Translations under genes and position numbers: made by a program | Shown: one piece after another, positions 33,090 through 47,677 of the stretch | How positions within the stretch are numbered: position 1 is the first letter of the stretch | Layout: each line of letters starts with the position of its first letter | Notes under the pieces: generated by a model | Databases searched by the model: none | Told to the model about the DNA's origin: nothing | What the model saw: the letters and a program-made list of their open reading frames with translations, nothing else | DNA from: Temnothorax longispinosus | Taxonomy: Eukaryota; Arthropoda; Insecta; Hymenoptera; Formicidae | Direction: 5' to 3' | Length of the DNA stretch: 64,000 bases | Assembly (NCBI RefSeq): GCF_030848805.1 | Contig: NC_092364.1 | Coordinates: 18,767,447-18,831,446 of the forward strand

Positions 33090-36080
33090 ATCAAAGACAG
33101 CGACGCGGCGCAATTTTTAATACATACAAAACGGTAAATTATCCAAATCTTTAAATCTTAAAATTTGGCTTAAACATTTGGCATCCCTTTCGACTGGGTA
33201 TTCAGATTTATTACCGCCGCACATTCACTCGGATGATTTTTCACGCGGGTGCGGACGTGTCTCCCCTTTGCACGCAAGTTTACGCGCAATTCCGTCCCGG
33301 AGAGAGGCCTCGCAGAAACGGATAGGAGGAGACGGCGGCGGCGGCACGGATTTCCAGCAGCTGGTCCAGGGGGGCTGCCGGGGATGTAACGTTGTAATTT
33401 CAGATAAGCGTCTCCCAGGAGACACGCATTGTGCGCCGCCTCCACCCTCCGGCTTCCTTCGGCATGGAGCGCGTGTCGCACGATGTTCACGCACACGCAC
33501 GTAACCAGCGCACCACGCGCGCGTCACGTCCCCCTTGTTACCGTTCATTACGTGGCGAATCGCGATATCTCGCTAGGACACCACCCTTCGACATCAAGAC
33601 TTCGAGTGTCACGGCCCAACTTGTCGACCACACACAATCGTCACTCGTGAATTAATCGTCACGCAGGACATCTCAAAATCATTGCATTTAATTTCTCGTT
33701 TAGACTCAATTAGTGATTACCAATTTTCGAAAATCTTGAAAATTCGCTTTCGATGCAAATCAGCCCTTTCAGGAATGCAAAGTTTTGTTCTTCGTTAAAT
33801 TTTCAATGGATTTTGCTTTAGGGAAATTTAAATTTGACGTTCTTATCTTTCGAGAGATAAAGCGGACAATTAATTGTCCGTTACGTACAGAAAATTGCAA
33901 GAGAGCTCATTAAAATTAAGTGGATAAAACGTTATAGAATTTTTATACTAACGACTGGTCGTAGCCCATGGATCGTCCAATTGATTTAAACACCATCTCG
34001 CATTTCTCATCATCTTCGAGTTTATGGGACTCGTCTAATATAAGGGATTCTCCGTTGATGTCCTCGCCCTAAACGAGTCGACGCGATAAAGGTGGGATAG
34101 AAAAAGAGGCAGGAAGGGAGGACAGTGACGGAGAAAATGACGAGCCGATGATCTTCCCCGGGGACGATGGAGCTGCACGAAACGTGCGGACGCCCACGTG
34201 GGGACACGATAGAATGGGATTCTTAATTAATCTTTGCATTTCCATTAGGATTTACGAAATTGCCCTCACCGACCACGCTCACCCAAATCAATTCCAAATA
34301 ATTGTCCGGAGGATAAAACGCATCCGTGTACCCGTTCCATCGATGTTGCATCTCGATCCGTGCGACGATGTTTTTTCCCTCGTGGAACTCACAAACAAAT
34401 CAAAATCGACAATTACTGTAAATAATAAAGCGTTCCCTCATTTTTAACACTCTCGCACAATTAAAAATTATGTAAATGGTTGTCAAATGAATATAATGAA
34501 TATAAATTGAAATTACGAATATATTAATATTTTATTGCCAGATTTATTTAATTAATCGTAATTTATTAGCTCGGCGTTTTAAATAGCGAGCTAAGAAAAG
34601 AATCGCGGAATATACGTGGAAGTTTGAAGTCTGGTGTCAGAATGTCACTGTTTGGCTTATCATTGCGTTGCCATAGACGCGTAACGAAGCGTCACGGCGA
34701 ACTACTCGAAAACACACTATTTGCTGTTTGGAAGGAAGATGATAAGTGCCCTTCGGTATCCGGTACCAATTGACGGACCACTTAACGGCGCGGTTTAACA
34801 CCCGTAACGTTAGAACGATGTTTGACTTCTCAATGTGTTTAGGTGGGCGGCGCGTGGGCGAGACCCACGAGCTTCTTACTTATGCATTCTGGTTAGCGCG
34901 CGGGGAGAAAATTAATGCCCACCATACGCCACTCCGGCTGTATGGGATATACCGAAAACATCATGAGCGCGCTGCACTTGCCGATGCGATCGAGACTTTG
35001 CATTCGATTCCTTACGTGAGATTAATCTCCAAGTAGCGGGTATGTGGCAAGAGATCAATTTGCATTTGCCTAAACAAATAGGGATCCGTGTAAAACTCCA
35101 CGATATACCATAACAGATGCATGCGTTTAATATTCCGATATTTATTATCGCAAACACGGTTTCCAGATATATATATATATGTATATACCAATCGTTAATT
35201 CTTCAGATCGCTGATATTTTGATACATAATATGATTCTTCAGAATTAATATTTTACGATCTAAGGAAAATTTTTAGGAATACATTTAAACTCGTAGTGCG
35301 CGGATTCTTGTTTCTATCAGCTCGAAGTGCTCCAGGACGTTTTGCAAACGTAAGCGCGAATTCGTTGAACTTCGGGGTTAGCCGCAGATGGAACTTTTAA
35401 GACAGACTAACTTGCGAAATGTTTTAAGTAAATTGCCAGTCGATTCGTTTGACTTTAAAATATCTTGGATGGGGCGTGACCGACCGGTCGTTTAATCAGG
35501 AAAATAATTAAGAAACTCTGACGTCCTTCTTCGTTTCGTCCGAGGCTGCCGCGCTATATGGGGCGTGAATTATTCTACGATATTGCCCGATAAATTTCAC
35601 CTCGTTGATTACGCGAAAGCGCTTCGATACCGAGCGAACAAAATTCGCTCGACGAATTCACCTTGGAGAAATTCTTTCACAGTCGTTCATGAGAAATTTA
35701 CACTCCATATTTATTTCATTAAGATTAACAAGAAAATATTTGATTCCGCTAATAAAAAGATATTTTAAAAAGCCTTCAATATCCTAAAGAATTATTTTAC
35801 TCTCCGTAAGATTATATACATATTGGTGTGTTTAGTCCTTTTATTGTTTTTATTCGTCTCATTTTCTACAAGACTGGAAGCGTTTTAATTAATGGATATA
35901 TAAATTACATTTTATTCAACATTGTGTGTGCTTGTTGCGTGTATAATTGCCTCATCTGCGAATATGTTTTCGCAATCGAAGATTTTTTTCTTTTGAAATA
36001 AGAAGAGCTTCCCTGAGAACTAAAGTATACATTACTTTATTATATTTAAAGGCACTCGGCTATCTCTCTCTTTCTTCCCC

Positions 36081-36085
<5 letters not shown>
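33090..36085. other. Non-coding block
   Basis: A CpG-rich island lies at 33220-33620 and AT-rich sequence at 33660-34000 and 34440-34600. The best frame (34746-35036, plus) has no recognisable motif or splice context. Nothing supported as a gene. Confidence 0.5.

Positions 36086-36087
<2 letters not shown>

Positions 36088-36126
<39 letters not shown>
36088..36126. repeat. (CT)n microsatellite
   Basis: About 19 TC units, preceded by a C-rich run. Confidence 0.95.
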
Positions 36127-36129
<3 letters not shown>

Positions 36130-36827
36130 TCTCGCGATAAATTACGGGCTGCAGCTCGACGCACCTGCGCACAAGTGTGCGAAGTCGTAGGCGATCTGCG
36201 CAAAGTGTGAGGCCACGGGGCTACCTATGAGAGAGGACTCCCTCTCATATTTTTCTTTACGCAACTCGTGCCAGCGGGCTCCGTGGAATGCGGTAGAAAG
36301 GGATTTTACTTTCCATTTTACCGCGACGTTTATCGACACTTATTTAGGCAGACGATCGCGCTTATTCGTGATAAAGTTTCGCCGAGGCATTTATATCACC
36401 TCATATTCGCAAATAGTAAGGCGTAATAGCCGCTAATGAGTCGCGAATACGTGCGCGTATAATTTCGCCCGGACTTTTGTCGCCAGATTTAACGAGGTGG
36501 TTTAATAAGTAACCTGAAAGTATTTCCAGAAATACATTCCGTATCTTTCTTATGTACTGATATGGCTTGCTGGAGAAACGTCGCTTTTTGCGACAAGGAG
36601 CCGCCGAATAAAGTGCGCATCGTGACGGCAAAGCCACGGAAGCTTCGATCGAGCCGACTTATTTCGCGTTAATATTATTCCCACAAGTTGACCGCCGTTA
36701 GACCTAGCATAATTTCGATTTCGCCCCGAGGTCACATCTGAAGTGGACCAGATCGAAAGCAGCTGCATGGGCGGAGAAAGCTGCCCGGAACAGGGGGGTG
36801 TTTTAGAATCCGACGACGGGAGAAGAC

Positions 36828-36854
36828 GGGTATAAGGACAGGGTAGGGAGGGGG
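36828..36854 (+). other. G-quadruplex-type motif
   Basis: Four G-runs (36828-36830, 36841-36843, 36846-36848, 36850-36854) with loops of 10, 2 and 1 nt fit an intramolecular G-quadruplex on the plus strand. The surrounding 36130-37070 sequence has no supported gene. Confidence 0.55.
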
Positions 36855-37070
36855 AGGTAGTGAGTACTGGTGATGCTGGCGTTGGAGGGTAGCAAACAAC
36901 CACCAAACGTGCCACCCTCCTTGCAATACGACCACTTCGGTGGCTCCCCGCGTTTCATCCTCGAGAGGAATTTGGCTTCAAATTAAAAGATCTCGGCCCG
37001 AGCCCCGAATGAAATCTCATCGCACGAAGGGTAGATATGTTCGCGAACTGCGATCCACTGTAATCTGTGC

Positions 37071-37391
37071 ACAGGGTGTCTGATATTTTTGTCGGCTTAC
37101 GATGATATAAAAAACTTACGAACGATGACAATGATTGGAGAAAGTAAAAAAAAGAATAAAAAATATGTAGAATATAATTATCTCTTCTATACTAACTTAA
37201 AATGGAAAAAGAATATTTTCTTGACTTGTTCACATTTGACGTCTACATGTATTGCACAGATAATTTAAAGTAGCATGGCATAACGATGATAACATGCGAT
37301 AATTTGTTGTTTAATATTATTACGCTATCACCGGGGAATTAACATTAAAGATTGGGAAGAGAGAAGTAAGAGAGTATTTTGCACACCCTGT
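37071..37391. mobile_element. Candidate 321-bp element with ACAGGGTGT termini
   Basis: ACAGGGTGT at 37071-37079 and its exact complement at 37383-37391 face each other across AT-rich, non-coding sequence. ACAGGGTGT-like ends are common in insect transposon remnants. The inverted match is only 9 bp and no target-site duplication is evident. Confidence 0.4.
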
Positions 37392-37399
37392 ACATGAGC

Positions 37400-38340
37400 C
37401 GCACAACGACAAAAAAATACCATCCGTCCTCACGGGCTTAACGCTACCAATATCCCAAAATTAAAACGCGCCACCGGCTTCGCAAATCATTCGTGCGACA
37501 GTATACCGCGAATAAAAGTAACAATGGCCCAGCGACGAGAAAGAAGGCGGAAGGAAGGAAAGGAGAGCGGCCACGTATACTTCGTACATACATATATTGC
37601 GCGTAGGTTGTCCACCGCATCGACCTCCGAGTTGCATGTTGCATCTCTTTCTCTCCCTCAGAGTCTGCTCTTCTCGTTGCGCTACGTGACCATATATTTT
37701 GCGTGAATCAGCTACTCGAATCCAAAGAAATGTTTTCTGCTACGTGTCGGCATTATGAATCGGATTGTGTGTGTTGGCGCGTTGGCGTGTACATTGATGT
37801 AAGATTTTTAGAACTCCGTGTACACAGTATTCTTAGTTTTTAAATTTATTATTAAAACTCCTTCAATAATGATTATTTGTGGATCAACATTTAATTCTTT
37901 TTTTTTTAAACGAAGGAATTGAAATGGAATTTACAAGAAAGGACGAATCGCAATATTCGGGAATTATAAAATGATAAATAGTCTCGCCAGTGTGATAACG
38001 AAATTTCGATTCGGCGATCTCTCGACCCGACCCTCGATTCGACCGCCGAGGAGCTTAAGAATTTCAATCTGCGGTCAGAAGGGTGGTGTCGGCGAAGGGT
38101 GGATAGAGAGACGACCCCCGTAGTACCGTGCCCCTTTAGGGTGCGACGTGATTTCATTGCCGCCCCTTTGCCGCAGAGATCAAGTTAAAAAATGATCCTT
38201 GCGGTAGGAGCCGTGCCAATTGTTTTCTCCATCGGGCGAAGGAGCTAATGGAGAGATCGATTTCATACGCTCGACTAACAATGGAAGAGTCTGCAAGAAT
38301 AAATATTTCCAAATACATATTTTTATTTTTTTATGAAAGG
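37400..38340. other. Non-coding spacer
   Basis: Mixed composition; overlapping short frames on both strands; no recognised feature. Confidence 0.5.
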
Positions 38341-38341
38341 A

Positions 38342-38417
<76 letters not shown>
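38342..38417. repeat. (GA)n homopurine tract
   Basis: About 75 bp of uninterrupted purines apart from one T, largely GA with two GAAA interruptions; mirror-symmetric in places. Confidence 0.95.
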
Positions 38418-38419
<2 letters not shown>

Positions 38420-38420
<1 letters not shown>

Positions 38421-40675
38421 TCACGCGTAATTAATACAATTTAATGACATAAAAAAAGAAATAATGCAAAAATGAGAAAATATATATGATATGAACAATT
38501 TTTGTGACATCAATATGTAATTCAAATTTCTCCAAAATTTTTTTTTGAAGAAATATTAACATTTTCAAAGCATGATGACCTACATAGCTTGATATAAAAC
38601 ATAAAATTAAAAATAAATACCGAAGAGTTAAACGTCCAACTTTATAAATCAGCAATTATAAAATTATCGTATGTTTCTATTTATTGTCTAATATTTAAGC
38701 AGTCGCTATTAGCGCATCAATAATCATCGTTATTTAGCGCACGCGTACAATGCGTCATGAAAATCCCGGAGTAAGGACTCGGGAGGAAAGAGGGAGAAGA
38801 GAAAGTGGACCTGACTGGTCGAAACGATAGCAGCTATCGGAGGTAGCCAACTGGCCTGTTGCTCGCTGACAAGCTGAATTTGCATTTCCTCTCTTCCGTC
38901 TGTTGAATTACGGATTAATTCGTAAAAATAATTACAGCAAAGATGTTGGCGCTTTAATACGATAATTGCTCGGGCTTTTATCATATCTCTCTCAGGCATT
39001 TGTTTCCACGTTTTTATATTAACTTGCACCAAGTTTGCCTAAGTAGTTATTCTCATTAGAACGCTACGAGTTTCATCGCATGGAAGAAATAAATTTCAAA
39101 CTTAATTCCTTGAAATTTTTCAGCTTTTTCGTTCAGACGCTTTCGTTCTTTATCTTTCGTGTTTCATCGATCGATTCATTCTGCCGGATGCTGGCATGAC
39201 GAACACCGCGGACGAGCCACCTTCAACATACGAGTACAGATTTTGTTTTGAAGTCAGTTGCCAGACTCGGCGAGCTGGTGGCCGCCGCAGCTTTGAAATT
39301 CCAAATGAAACCCGCGATTCCCTAAACAATTCCAATTGGATAGCCACGGGCTGTAAATCGCGTGACCATCTAACCGCCGAATTTTTTTCTCCGGTGGCGC
39401 GAAAGCAATGACCGGAGTTGGAGATGCTCGCGTGTCGCGCGAACCGAACGTTTCTGTTTAACCATCCTTTCACACATAAGTAAACAAATAGGCGAATAAA
39501 GAGCGAACGGTCGCCTCCATCGATGCGCGTGTCCGGCAAATGCAAACCGCCGAATCTTTAATGAGATACGGGGCGAGAAAGTCTTATTATTATACTGCGA
39601 GTACGCGTATTGTGCGGTGCATGATGTACACTGCATGTAATTCTACTTTTTATTCTCGTGCGCTGCGACATTCGTTAATCGTTCTCTCACCGATCGCAAT
39701 ATGCATTTCGGTTATACGCATGTTGCAGACCGAAAATGTATTTTATTACTTAAGAATTAACGTTATTTCCTGTTGTTATTATTATTTTATAACATGATGG
39801 AAAGAAAAGCAAATTTGAAAAATACTTTAATTTATTTTAATTGTCTACTCTAGGACAATAAAAAATTATAGCTATTTTAACTTTAACACCCTTTATTTGC
39901 TCGTATTTGGCTCTTTGACTTTTCCTAATTGTTTTATACATAGCAAGCACTTTCGTATTTATTACTTTATTAAAGTAATTTATACTGTATATTACTTTAC
40001 ATCAGTCAGTTTTTATCTCGTTAGTTACAGTTGATTTTACAAGTTATTACAGTGTCAACGACTGCTGTGATAAATAAATTAGTTGCCAATCGCCATCAAT
40101 CGCATCAATTGAAGTCTCTCGTCTCGAGCGGGTCGTTCCTCGTATCGTCGAAGAGAAAGAAATGCGGAACAGCTAAATGCCGAGAGCAAATCGAGAATGC
40201 CATTTGCGAGTACTCCCAACGCGCCATGCTCCACATTCAGCCCTCTTCCTTCTTGCGAGGCGATCCACCTTAATTAATGAGTTTATCGGGAACTCTCGTT
40301 GGAGTCGATGTCGGTCTTGCCGCGTAACCACCCTCGGGGGCGGAAAAAGACTCAGGAAGGAGGGGGGGGTGAGCTTATATACATAAGCGGCGGATGCTGT
40401 GCCGCTGATGTTGGGGCCCGGAGGAGGGTTCTAGACGAGGCCACTCACTCCGTCACTCCCCGCCATTTTAATTTCGCGAAGAAACTTTCTAATTACGAAC
40501 TTTTCTGATTAATCACAGTAATTAATTAGTAGCCCTCGCGGAAAAAGGGAAAATACGAACCTCCGAGATGTAGATGTGCTCCCTTCTCCTCTTCCCTCTT
40601 CGTCCTCCTCTTCCATATCTTCCTTGCAGTTTCGCACTCGCGTTCTCGGAGCAACTTTTGGTCCATTCTCTTCTC
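38420..40675. other. Non-coding block
   Basis: AT-rich at 38420-38720 and 39750-40080, otherwise mixed. 39968-39986 is a near-palindrome (ATTACTTTATTAAAGTAAT). No gene supported. Confidence 0.5.
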
Positions 40676-40676
40676 T

Positions 40677-40723
<47 letters not shown>
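40677..40723. repeat. (CT)n microsatellite
   Basis: About 23 CT units followed by C8. A 222-codon frame spanning it is low complexity and rejected as a gene. Confidence 0.95.
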
Positions 40724-40724
<1 letters not shown>

Positions 40725-40725
<1 letters not shown>

Positions 40726-43700
40726 CCCCTCTTTCTCTCTTTTTTTCTTTATTTTTCATTCCTGTATTTTTTATCTCTCTCTTCTTTTACCTGTATCTCT
40801 TCCTCTCTCACTTTGAAAGTCCCGATTCTATCACCATTTTGTTTCTTTTACGTCTCTTTGATATACATATATGTTCTTTTTTTTCTCTCAATTGAATTCT
40901 TCATAATTGAATCCCGAAGGGATTTTCGAGCGATTGGCTCGCACGTGAAGAATGCTTACGCTTCTCTCTCGTTGCCGTTTTGCGACACGCAATTGTACCT
41001 AATTTGCGTTCCCGCGCGATTCCGCTCGTTTTATCGAATCGTTGACTTTGATGGATTCATCCGGACACTTTATTCACTGCCGCTTTATTCGCGGCATCTT
41101 AAATCGTTAATTATAAGTGCGACGCGCGCAGAGGACCAGCACGCTAGAAGAGAGAATTATGAAAAGAGGTACCATCAAGAGGACAGGGAAGAGGGGGAGA
41201 CAGCGATTAATGTCCGCCAAAGCGTACGTCGGGCCGGTGATTAATTTACGGAAACGCGCGTCTTATCTCGAAAGTTGCGCGACGCCGCGCGCTCTTTATT
41301 TTTAGCAAATTTCTCCGATTAACGGGTCTCAGCGCTTTTCGTTATCGTTGGCGAACTTGCACGCCGGCGGGACCTCCTGGCGCCTCTGTCCTCGAGAAAG
41401 GAGGAGGACAAACTTCGAACATCGATTTACTTCTGCGAGTAACTCCCGATTACTTTTCTAATAAAAACGCAGCGCCAGGAAAATCCAATGATGGACGGCC
41501 GCTAATGCGGAAGGAGGAGCAGATTGCTCGAGACGCATAAATTAAGATGATCTCCGAAAGGAGCTCTCCTTATCATTATCAATATCACTATTTTGAGATA
41601 AATACGCGTATCTCAAGCAAGTATCAAAGTCGGATTAATAAATACTACAAAACAAGCATGATAAATATCGCAAATTAAAGTTTGTGAAAATACAATTTTA
41701 AATAATGTAGGTAAATAAGTGGATAATAAAACTGAATCCTTCGTTTCATGTCAATATTAAAAATATTCAACTCGCGATTTAGATATCAAAATAATACAAA
41801 TATTGAAGATGAGAAAAAAGAGATTGATTTCTAATCTACTAGAAAATATGGATTTAAAATTAATATATTTTACAAGTATGAAATTCGCGCGCTTGAGTCG
41901 GATTAAAAGTCAGCTCGGCGCCGAGTACTTCTTTCGCTTTTCTTCTTTCCAATTAAGTAGCTCGTTTAATAAAACGTTTTGATTGGCCTAGTCGCCGGAC
42001 TTCGCGCCTCGCGATCATTACTCGCAAAGTTCGTGCCAGGTAGCCGATGACTCGACGATATAACAAAATACAGTATCCTGCGTAGACGGTTCGACTATCT
42101 CGAGAACAAACACAATTATTTCAATAAATATATCCCGTGAGAGTGAAAACGCCCCTAATGTAGGATTCTCGTTTTCTTGAAGCCTATTCAGAGTGGATTA
42201 AATAATGATTCCTTACGTTCAGCCACGTAGCACGACAGATTACGTTGTGAAATGCTATCTGGACGTTTATTAGCGGCGACTATACGTACCTAACGTAGGC
42301 CGAGACCCGCAACTGTAACTATACCTGCATTCCGTGACTGGTTCTAATTCAGAAATTGCTGGTTTCTTAACAGTCGTGATGGCGCGATCAGACTATCAGA
42401 CCCATTTTGATTTTATCGCACGGCCTGGGATACATCAAGTCCCTCATCTGCGTTATAATACAAATACCGTTTTCTAAGATTTTGAGAAATAACGGGAAAA
42501 TTAACATGAAAATAATTTTTCAACAAATAGTAATTTCGATTACTTATTGTTTCACTTTTAATCTTTCTCTCTTTTAAAAATCATTTTCTGTAATTTTGAT
42601 GTTTTGAATTACATCTTCAAAATTTTTCAGCTCGTCACCGCTCAAATCTTTTAACTTCTACGGGCTAGTCGAATCTCGTTTATCGAAATTCACTTGCGCA
42701 GCCAGAAACCAGCTGACGGCAGCGTCTCTTCGAGCTGCTACGGTGGACAAATATTGCGGAATCCTGCGTCCAAGTGTGGTTAGGTATATATCCACTTCTA
42801 CATTTTTCTCTCCTTCCTCTCTCCCCCGTCCACGAGATCATCCCCCGTCGCCGCCCTTCCGTTCTCCCCGGGTGTTGTACGATTGCCGAGTCATCATGTA
42901 ATGACGTGCCGGCTGTCAGATCTCGCGAGAGGCAAGGCGGCACGATTCGAGCCACGAAACGATCGGCATCGCCGCGCCGCCGGCCCGAAGAAGACGAAGA
43001 AAAGGATCGGACGGGGGCCGCGGATGTACGCGAGCGAGACGGAGATCCGGAGAAGGTGGACGTGAGTGAGACAACGTGATCGAGAGGAGGCGAGCCTCCT
43101 AAGGACTCAATATCTCGGACGTCATCTCCGAGGCGAACCGGACGCATCGGACGCAGCTTCTCGGAATTCTCGCGAGGACCTCGCGTTTCGAGGCCGCAGA
43201 AGATCGATACAGTTACGGGCGAAAGAAGAAGTCCTGCTCTCCCGGCTTTGATTGCGCTCGATTAGCCATTTCGGTTTCCAACTTTCAATTTTACCTCGCT
43301 TTTTTCACACACATTTCGCATATTTACTTGTACTATTTGAAGACATCCCGAAAGGTCCTTGGACTTGGAATAAAGTTATACCTGTAATCTTACGTACGTG
43401 TTCCCAGTCTATAAATCTACTTCCCTTTGTATCCCCTTAGCTCGTGCGATGCACGCGTTACAAGGATATAAGATTTTCTTCTGATTTCTTATTTCGGCCG
43501 GCGATGTTCTCAACCGACGTCCATCGGACCGTCTAAACACCTTAAATCGTTTTTTGCCACGCGGAGCGTTTCTAATTTAATCGGAGGCGTGTCCGAAGAT
43601 CGGATTGTGGTATTTATGTCTACGAACGTATTGTACGCACGTCATCGCCATTACGAGTGATCGTTTCCAGAGGTCCCCCGGAGTACGTTTGGACTGTCAG

Positions 43701-44325
43701 ATACGTCAATAAAATTAGAATAGGATTATGTGCTTCCAAGAGTGCTGCAAGCAGTATGTGTATGAAAGAGTTATTTATTTTCTTATAGTCTCTACATCAT
43801 AATTTACTTTGTTTTTCTTCAATCAACCTGTTCAACCGCTTCTTTGAACACACATTTGTCATATTATTCCGATTCGATGACTAAAATTTAATTCCAGTGA
43901 CTGGGAAAGGGACGTATTAATGTAATTAAACGTTTCTGAACTTAAGTGCTTTTTAATCGCCCACTCCAGAATTATAACCCTAACGATATATAACGTCGAG
44001 ATTTGTATAGGCGCAATCCAACACAAAGTGAGTCGCTCGCTCCGATGGCACGTACTTTTCTCGTGCCGATCGCTCACGAGAGGATGTCATACGAACTCTC
44101 GAAAGCGAGCCCGGGGACGAGGAAGGAAGAGAGAAAGAAAGAAAGGGGGGATATAGAGACGAGCGGGTCGCGTCCGAGGAGTCACGATAATTCGTGTGAT
44201 CAAAGCGACCGACTCGGTGGTGTCTCCCGCGCTGGCATCTCTTCTCACCTTTAATAAAGCTATCTCGCATCTCTAATATCTCCTCGCGCCAACGCGCGAG
44301 AGGTAGACAAAGACGGATGAGGAAC
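40725..44325. other. Non-coding block with a CpG-rich island
   Basis: 42690-43250 is GC-rich, with a donor-like GGTGGAC|GTGAGTGAG near 43060 that could end a 5' UTR exon; no ATG-led conserved frame supports this. The rest is mixed sequence without recognised genes. Confidence 0.45.
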
Positions 44326-44329
44326 GTCG

Positions 44330-44447
44330 GGGTGGTGGTGGTGGTGGTGGAGGAGGTGGAGGAGGAGGAGGAGGAGGAGGAAGAGGCGATGGCGGAGGAG
44401 AAGGAGGACCCCGGACGGGACGGGGGAGAGAGAGAGAGAGAGAGAGC
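44330..44447. repeat. (GGT)n(GGA)n and (GA)n tract
   Basis: GGT units pass into GGA/GAG units (44330-44382), then a further G-rich part and (GA)n at 44427-44447. Poly-Val/Glu frames on one strand and poly-Pro on the other are shadows. (CT)n follows at 44605-44627. Confidence 0.9.
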
Positions 44448-44629
44448 GGATCTCGAAGCTCTTTGCTCACTGCCCCGACACCTTTCTACAACGAGGCCTT
44501 GTTCGCCAGGAGAAAAGACACGTCAGCCGACACCACGTACACACCTCGTCTCTTCGGGGCCATCGATACGCCGGGATCCTACTCTCCTTCTCTATCTCCG
44601 TCGATCTCTCTCTCTCTCTCTCTCTCCTT

Positions 44630-47600
44630 CCATCACACGCTTTTTACATCGTAGCCCACCTCTGGTACCGTGCTGTCCTCTCGCTCTCTCTCCTTCTCTC
44701 GCCTTTTCCACCTCTCTCCGCGGCCATCTCTCGGGGAGATACCAGCATACCGCTAGGCGCGAGAGATTCACGAAGATATTACACTTACCATCTCTCGCAG
44801 CCACGCGGCGATGCTTATCGGCGACCGCCGTCAATTAAGCAATTATCGCCACCTCCGCCGATAGGCTCCGCGCGTATGCTGGGTCATGCCGCCGCGCTGT
44901 TCCGCTCGTTTCACGGGATACGCTTACACGCGCAAGGACGTAAACGTTAATGAACGACTCGGTGTTAATAGGAACGTTGTTTTCCTATCGGTCTCCGTCG
45001 TTTAATCAAAGCGCGAGGCATTACACGGCGTTAACGCGCGGAACGACGATCCACGACATAGGGGTGGTCGCCGCATTCCGAGACTCGAAAGCGGCTGGAA
45101 AGTCGAATCAATCGGCGTGAACGATGATAGCGGGGAATGCGATCCTCGCGGCGAGGCTGAACGCGAATCCTTGATGAACCATAATGACGCTGGACGTCGG
45201 AGACTTGCTTGCTTGCTTGCTTGCTATCTTCGCGGTCTAGGAAGATTCTTATCGACGTCCGGTGTCAATTGAGCGATTAGGCGACTATCATGAATGCTGG
45301 GAGTCACAGAAAGAGCCTTTGATACTGCAACGTGCTTGCAAAATACTTGCCATCCGATATAGCTGATTTAGATTGGGTATTAATATTTATTTTATTAAAT
45401 ATGGCAATGAATCTTGAGAATTATTGTTCGCAATAGTGCGCATAATTCCATCGATAACAATGTATATATGATATATTTAATCCGAATATATTTAACCGAT
45501 GTAATAATTAAACCAAATTTTATGACACAATTATTCGCAACGCGCTGTTTTTCAATAGCGCAACAGCGCAGAATGGCGCGAAGGGTATTAAATTATTTTA
45601 TACGATTCTATATGTTTATGCCCTCTTCCTCATGGCATATTCAATTTCTGATAACACCGCACCTTCTCGACTGCGAGGAAAATCGTTTCATATCATCGCG
45701 AGATAGCTTCGCCTTGCACACCGCGCGCGTTCCCTTCTCTTTCTCTTTTCTCCATTCTTCCGTCTTTCTCTCTGCCTTACCTGCCACTGCAGGCGGCCGC
45801 ACCAGACCCATATACATGTAAACGAATTCCAGACATAAATTTACCGACTTCCGCTCCGCATTCAGTAGCGGGGAACGCGTCTCGGGGGCATCGATATATT
45901 GGGACGATACTTCCGGCAATTCTCGAAACTCCTCTCTATGATAAAGTCATCTGACTGGGGTGTGATAAATATCATTCTGCCGCGCGGTGGTCTCCTTCCT
46001 TTGCTTATCGCTATATCGAATTTAAATATCGCCATCACCTACGCGACCCGATTTTTCGGAAAAACACCATGATATTTCCACAATAATGAAAAAACTTACC
46101 TAATTCATAATTTGTAATTTTAAATTGCTTGAACGCAAAATCAATGTAACTAAAAAAAATTTCCTTCCTATTTTCTTAATTTTGGGACACGGTGTTAAAC
46201 TTATTTTGTTAAGTTGGACTACGCGCCATGGGGCACTTTGGGATAAAATATTTCGTCCACAAGCCAGGTATTCCAAAAATAAACCCCGAGAAAATGCAAT
46301 GACAAATCGCCAGCAATGAGATAGGGGATGAACGTTGAAGTTTCACGGAGGCATTCACGATAATTAATCGACAATAGAGCACTCTGGATTTCGTGGGTTC
46401 CTCCTGGGGTGCGTGAGGACCCCCACCGCGGTTCCGTCTTCTTCCGTTATTTATGTTCTAGGATCCGAGACGGTGAGGTATCGCATCCCTCGTTTCTTCA
46501 AGGAAGACTATAAATTCGACGTTGCTACCGATTAATTGAACAATTATTCAAATATTTCTCGTCATTTTTTTTACAACTATTAATTTAATTTTTCAAAAAA
46601 AGGGTACTTTCGGGAATAAAATATTATATAGAAAACGTCGCAAAAATTAAAATTATTCTGATATATTTTATATAATTATTTTAAAACTTAAAACTTAAAT
46701 ATTATATAATCGCTTATTCTTATCTTAAGTATATTTTTCATTCATTTTACAAAAGTATATCTTATTTTGTTGAAGAATATTTGCAAATTAGTAAAATTTG
46801 ATAGAACTATACAATTAGCGTTTATATATGAGACGTAAATGTGATTTATGACGAAGGACATAGAGTTATTTGAATTCTCGTATTTCTAGAAACTTTCTCT
46901 TATTTATGCATACCGATCTACCAAAAAGAGAACAGCGCGCTTAAATGCTTTTAAGCGAGCGGCATGAATTATTTAAATGCCTGCACTTACTGCACAGATG
47001 CGATAATGATAATTGACGATGCTGAGTAACGATAATTGCGCGCGATCTTATACGTAGCTATAATAATAACAATTATCCATGCGCTTCGTAAAAGCATCAT
47101 GGAAGTCTCATGATCTCTAACAACATATAAATGTAGTTTCGTTCTAATTTTCATTTAAGAATATTCTTCACGATTCCGAGTCACGTCTCAGCGTCACGTA
47201 ATGTGCTTTCTCCAGCCACTGATACCTGCAACAGAAAAATTTCAGCAGATTTGTGAGATGTTTATAGGCTTAGCGTAAACTTAGCGTAATCATACGAAAA
47301 CATCGTGTAAAAATGGATTAAAGCCCAAAGAAACGTCACAAATGTTAACTAAATATCGCAAGCATAAAATGTCGCAAGCGAAAAAAGCTTTCCAAGGACA
47401 GGGATATATGTATAACGATACCTAAAGGTTCTAAAGGAGGGGATCTGTGGAAGGATCTAAAAATATCTTCAGAGAAATAATTTCACTGCGGAAAATTTAG
47501 ATCGCGCGTTTGATTTATTGCGTGACTACGCTCGGACCGACCTTCCTCACGTTAGCGTAAACGCAACTACCGGAAGAGCTCGCTGAGTAAACGCGCCTGA

Positions 47601-47675
47601 TCTGCATCGCAAGCGCGAGAACCGCAGTCGAGTTGTACGCCACGGTGGGTAGGTCGCATCCACATTTCCTCCCTC
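44630..47675. other. Non-coding block
   Basis: CpG-rich at 44640-45250 with (GCTT)5 at 45205-45225; AT-rich at 46500-46900. No supported gene. Confidence 0.5.
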
Positions 47676-47677
47676 CC

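Noticed and set aside
40576..41244. 222-codon plus-strand open frame
   Set aside because: Its first third is Leu/Ser repeat from a (CT)n microsatellite; the rest has no motif, and an overlapping frame on the same strand is equally open.
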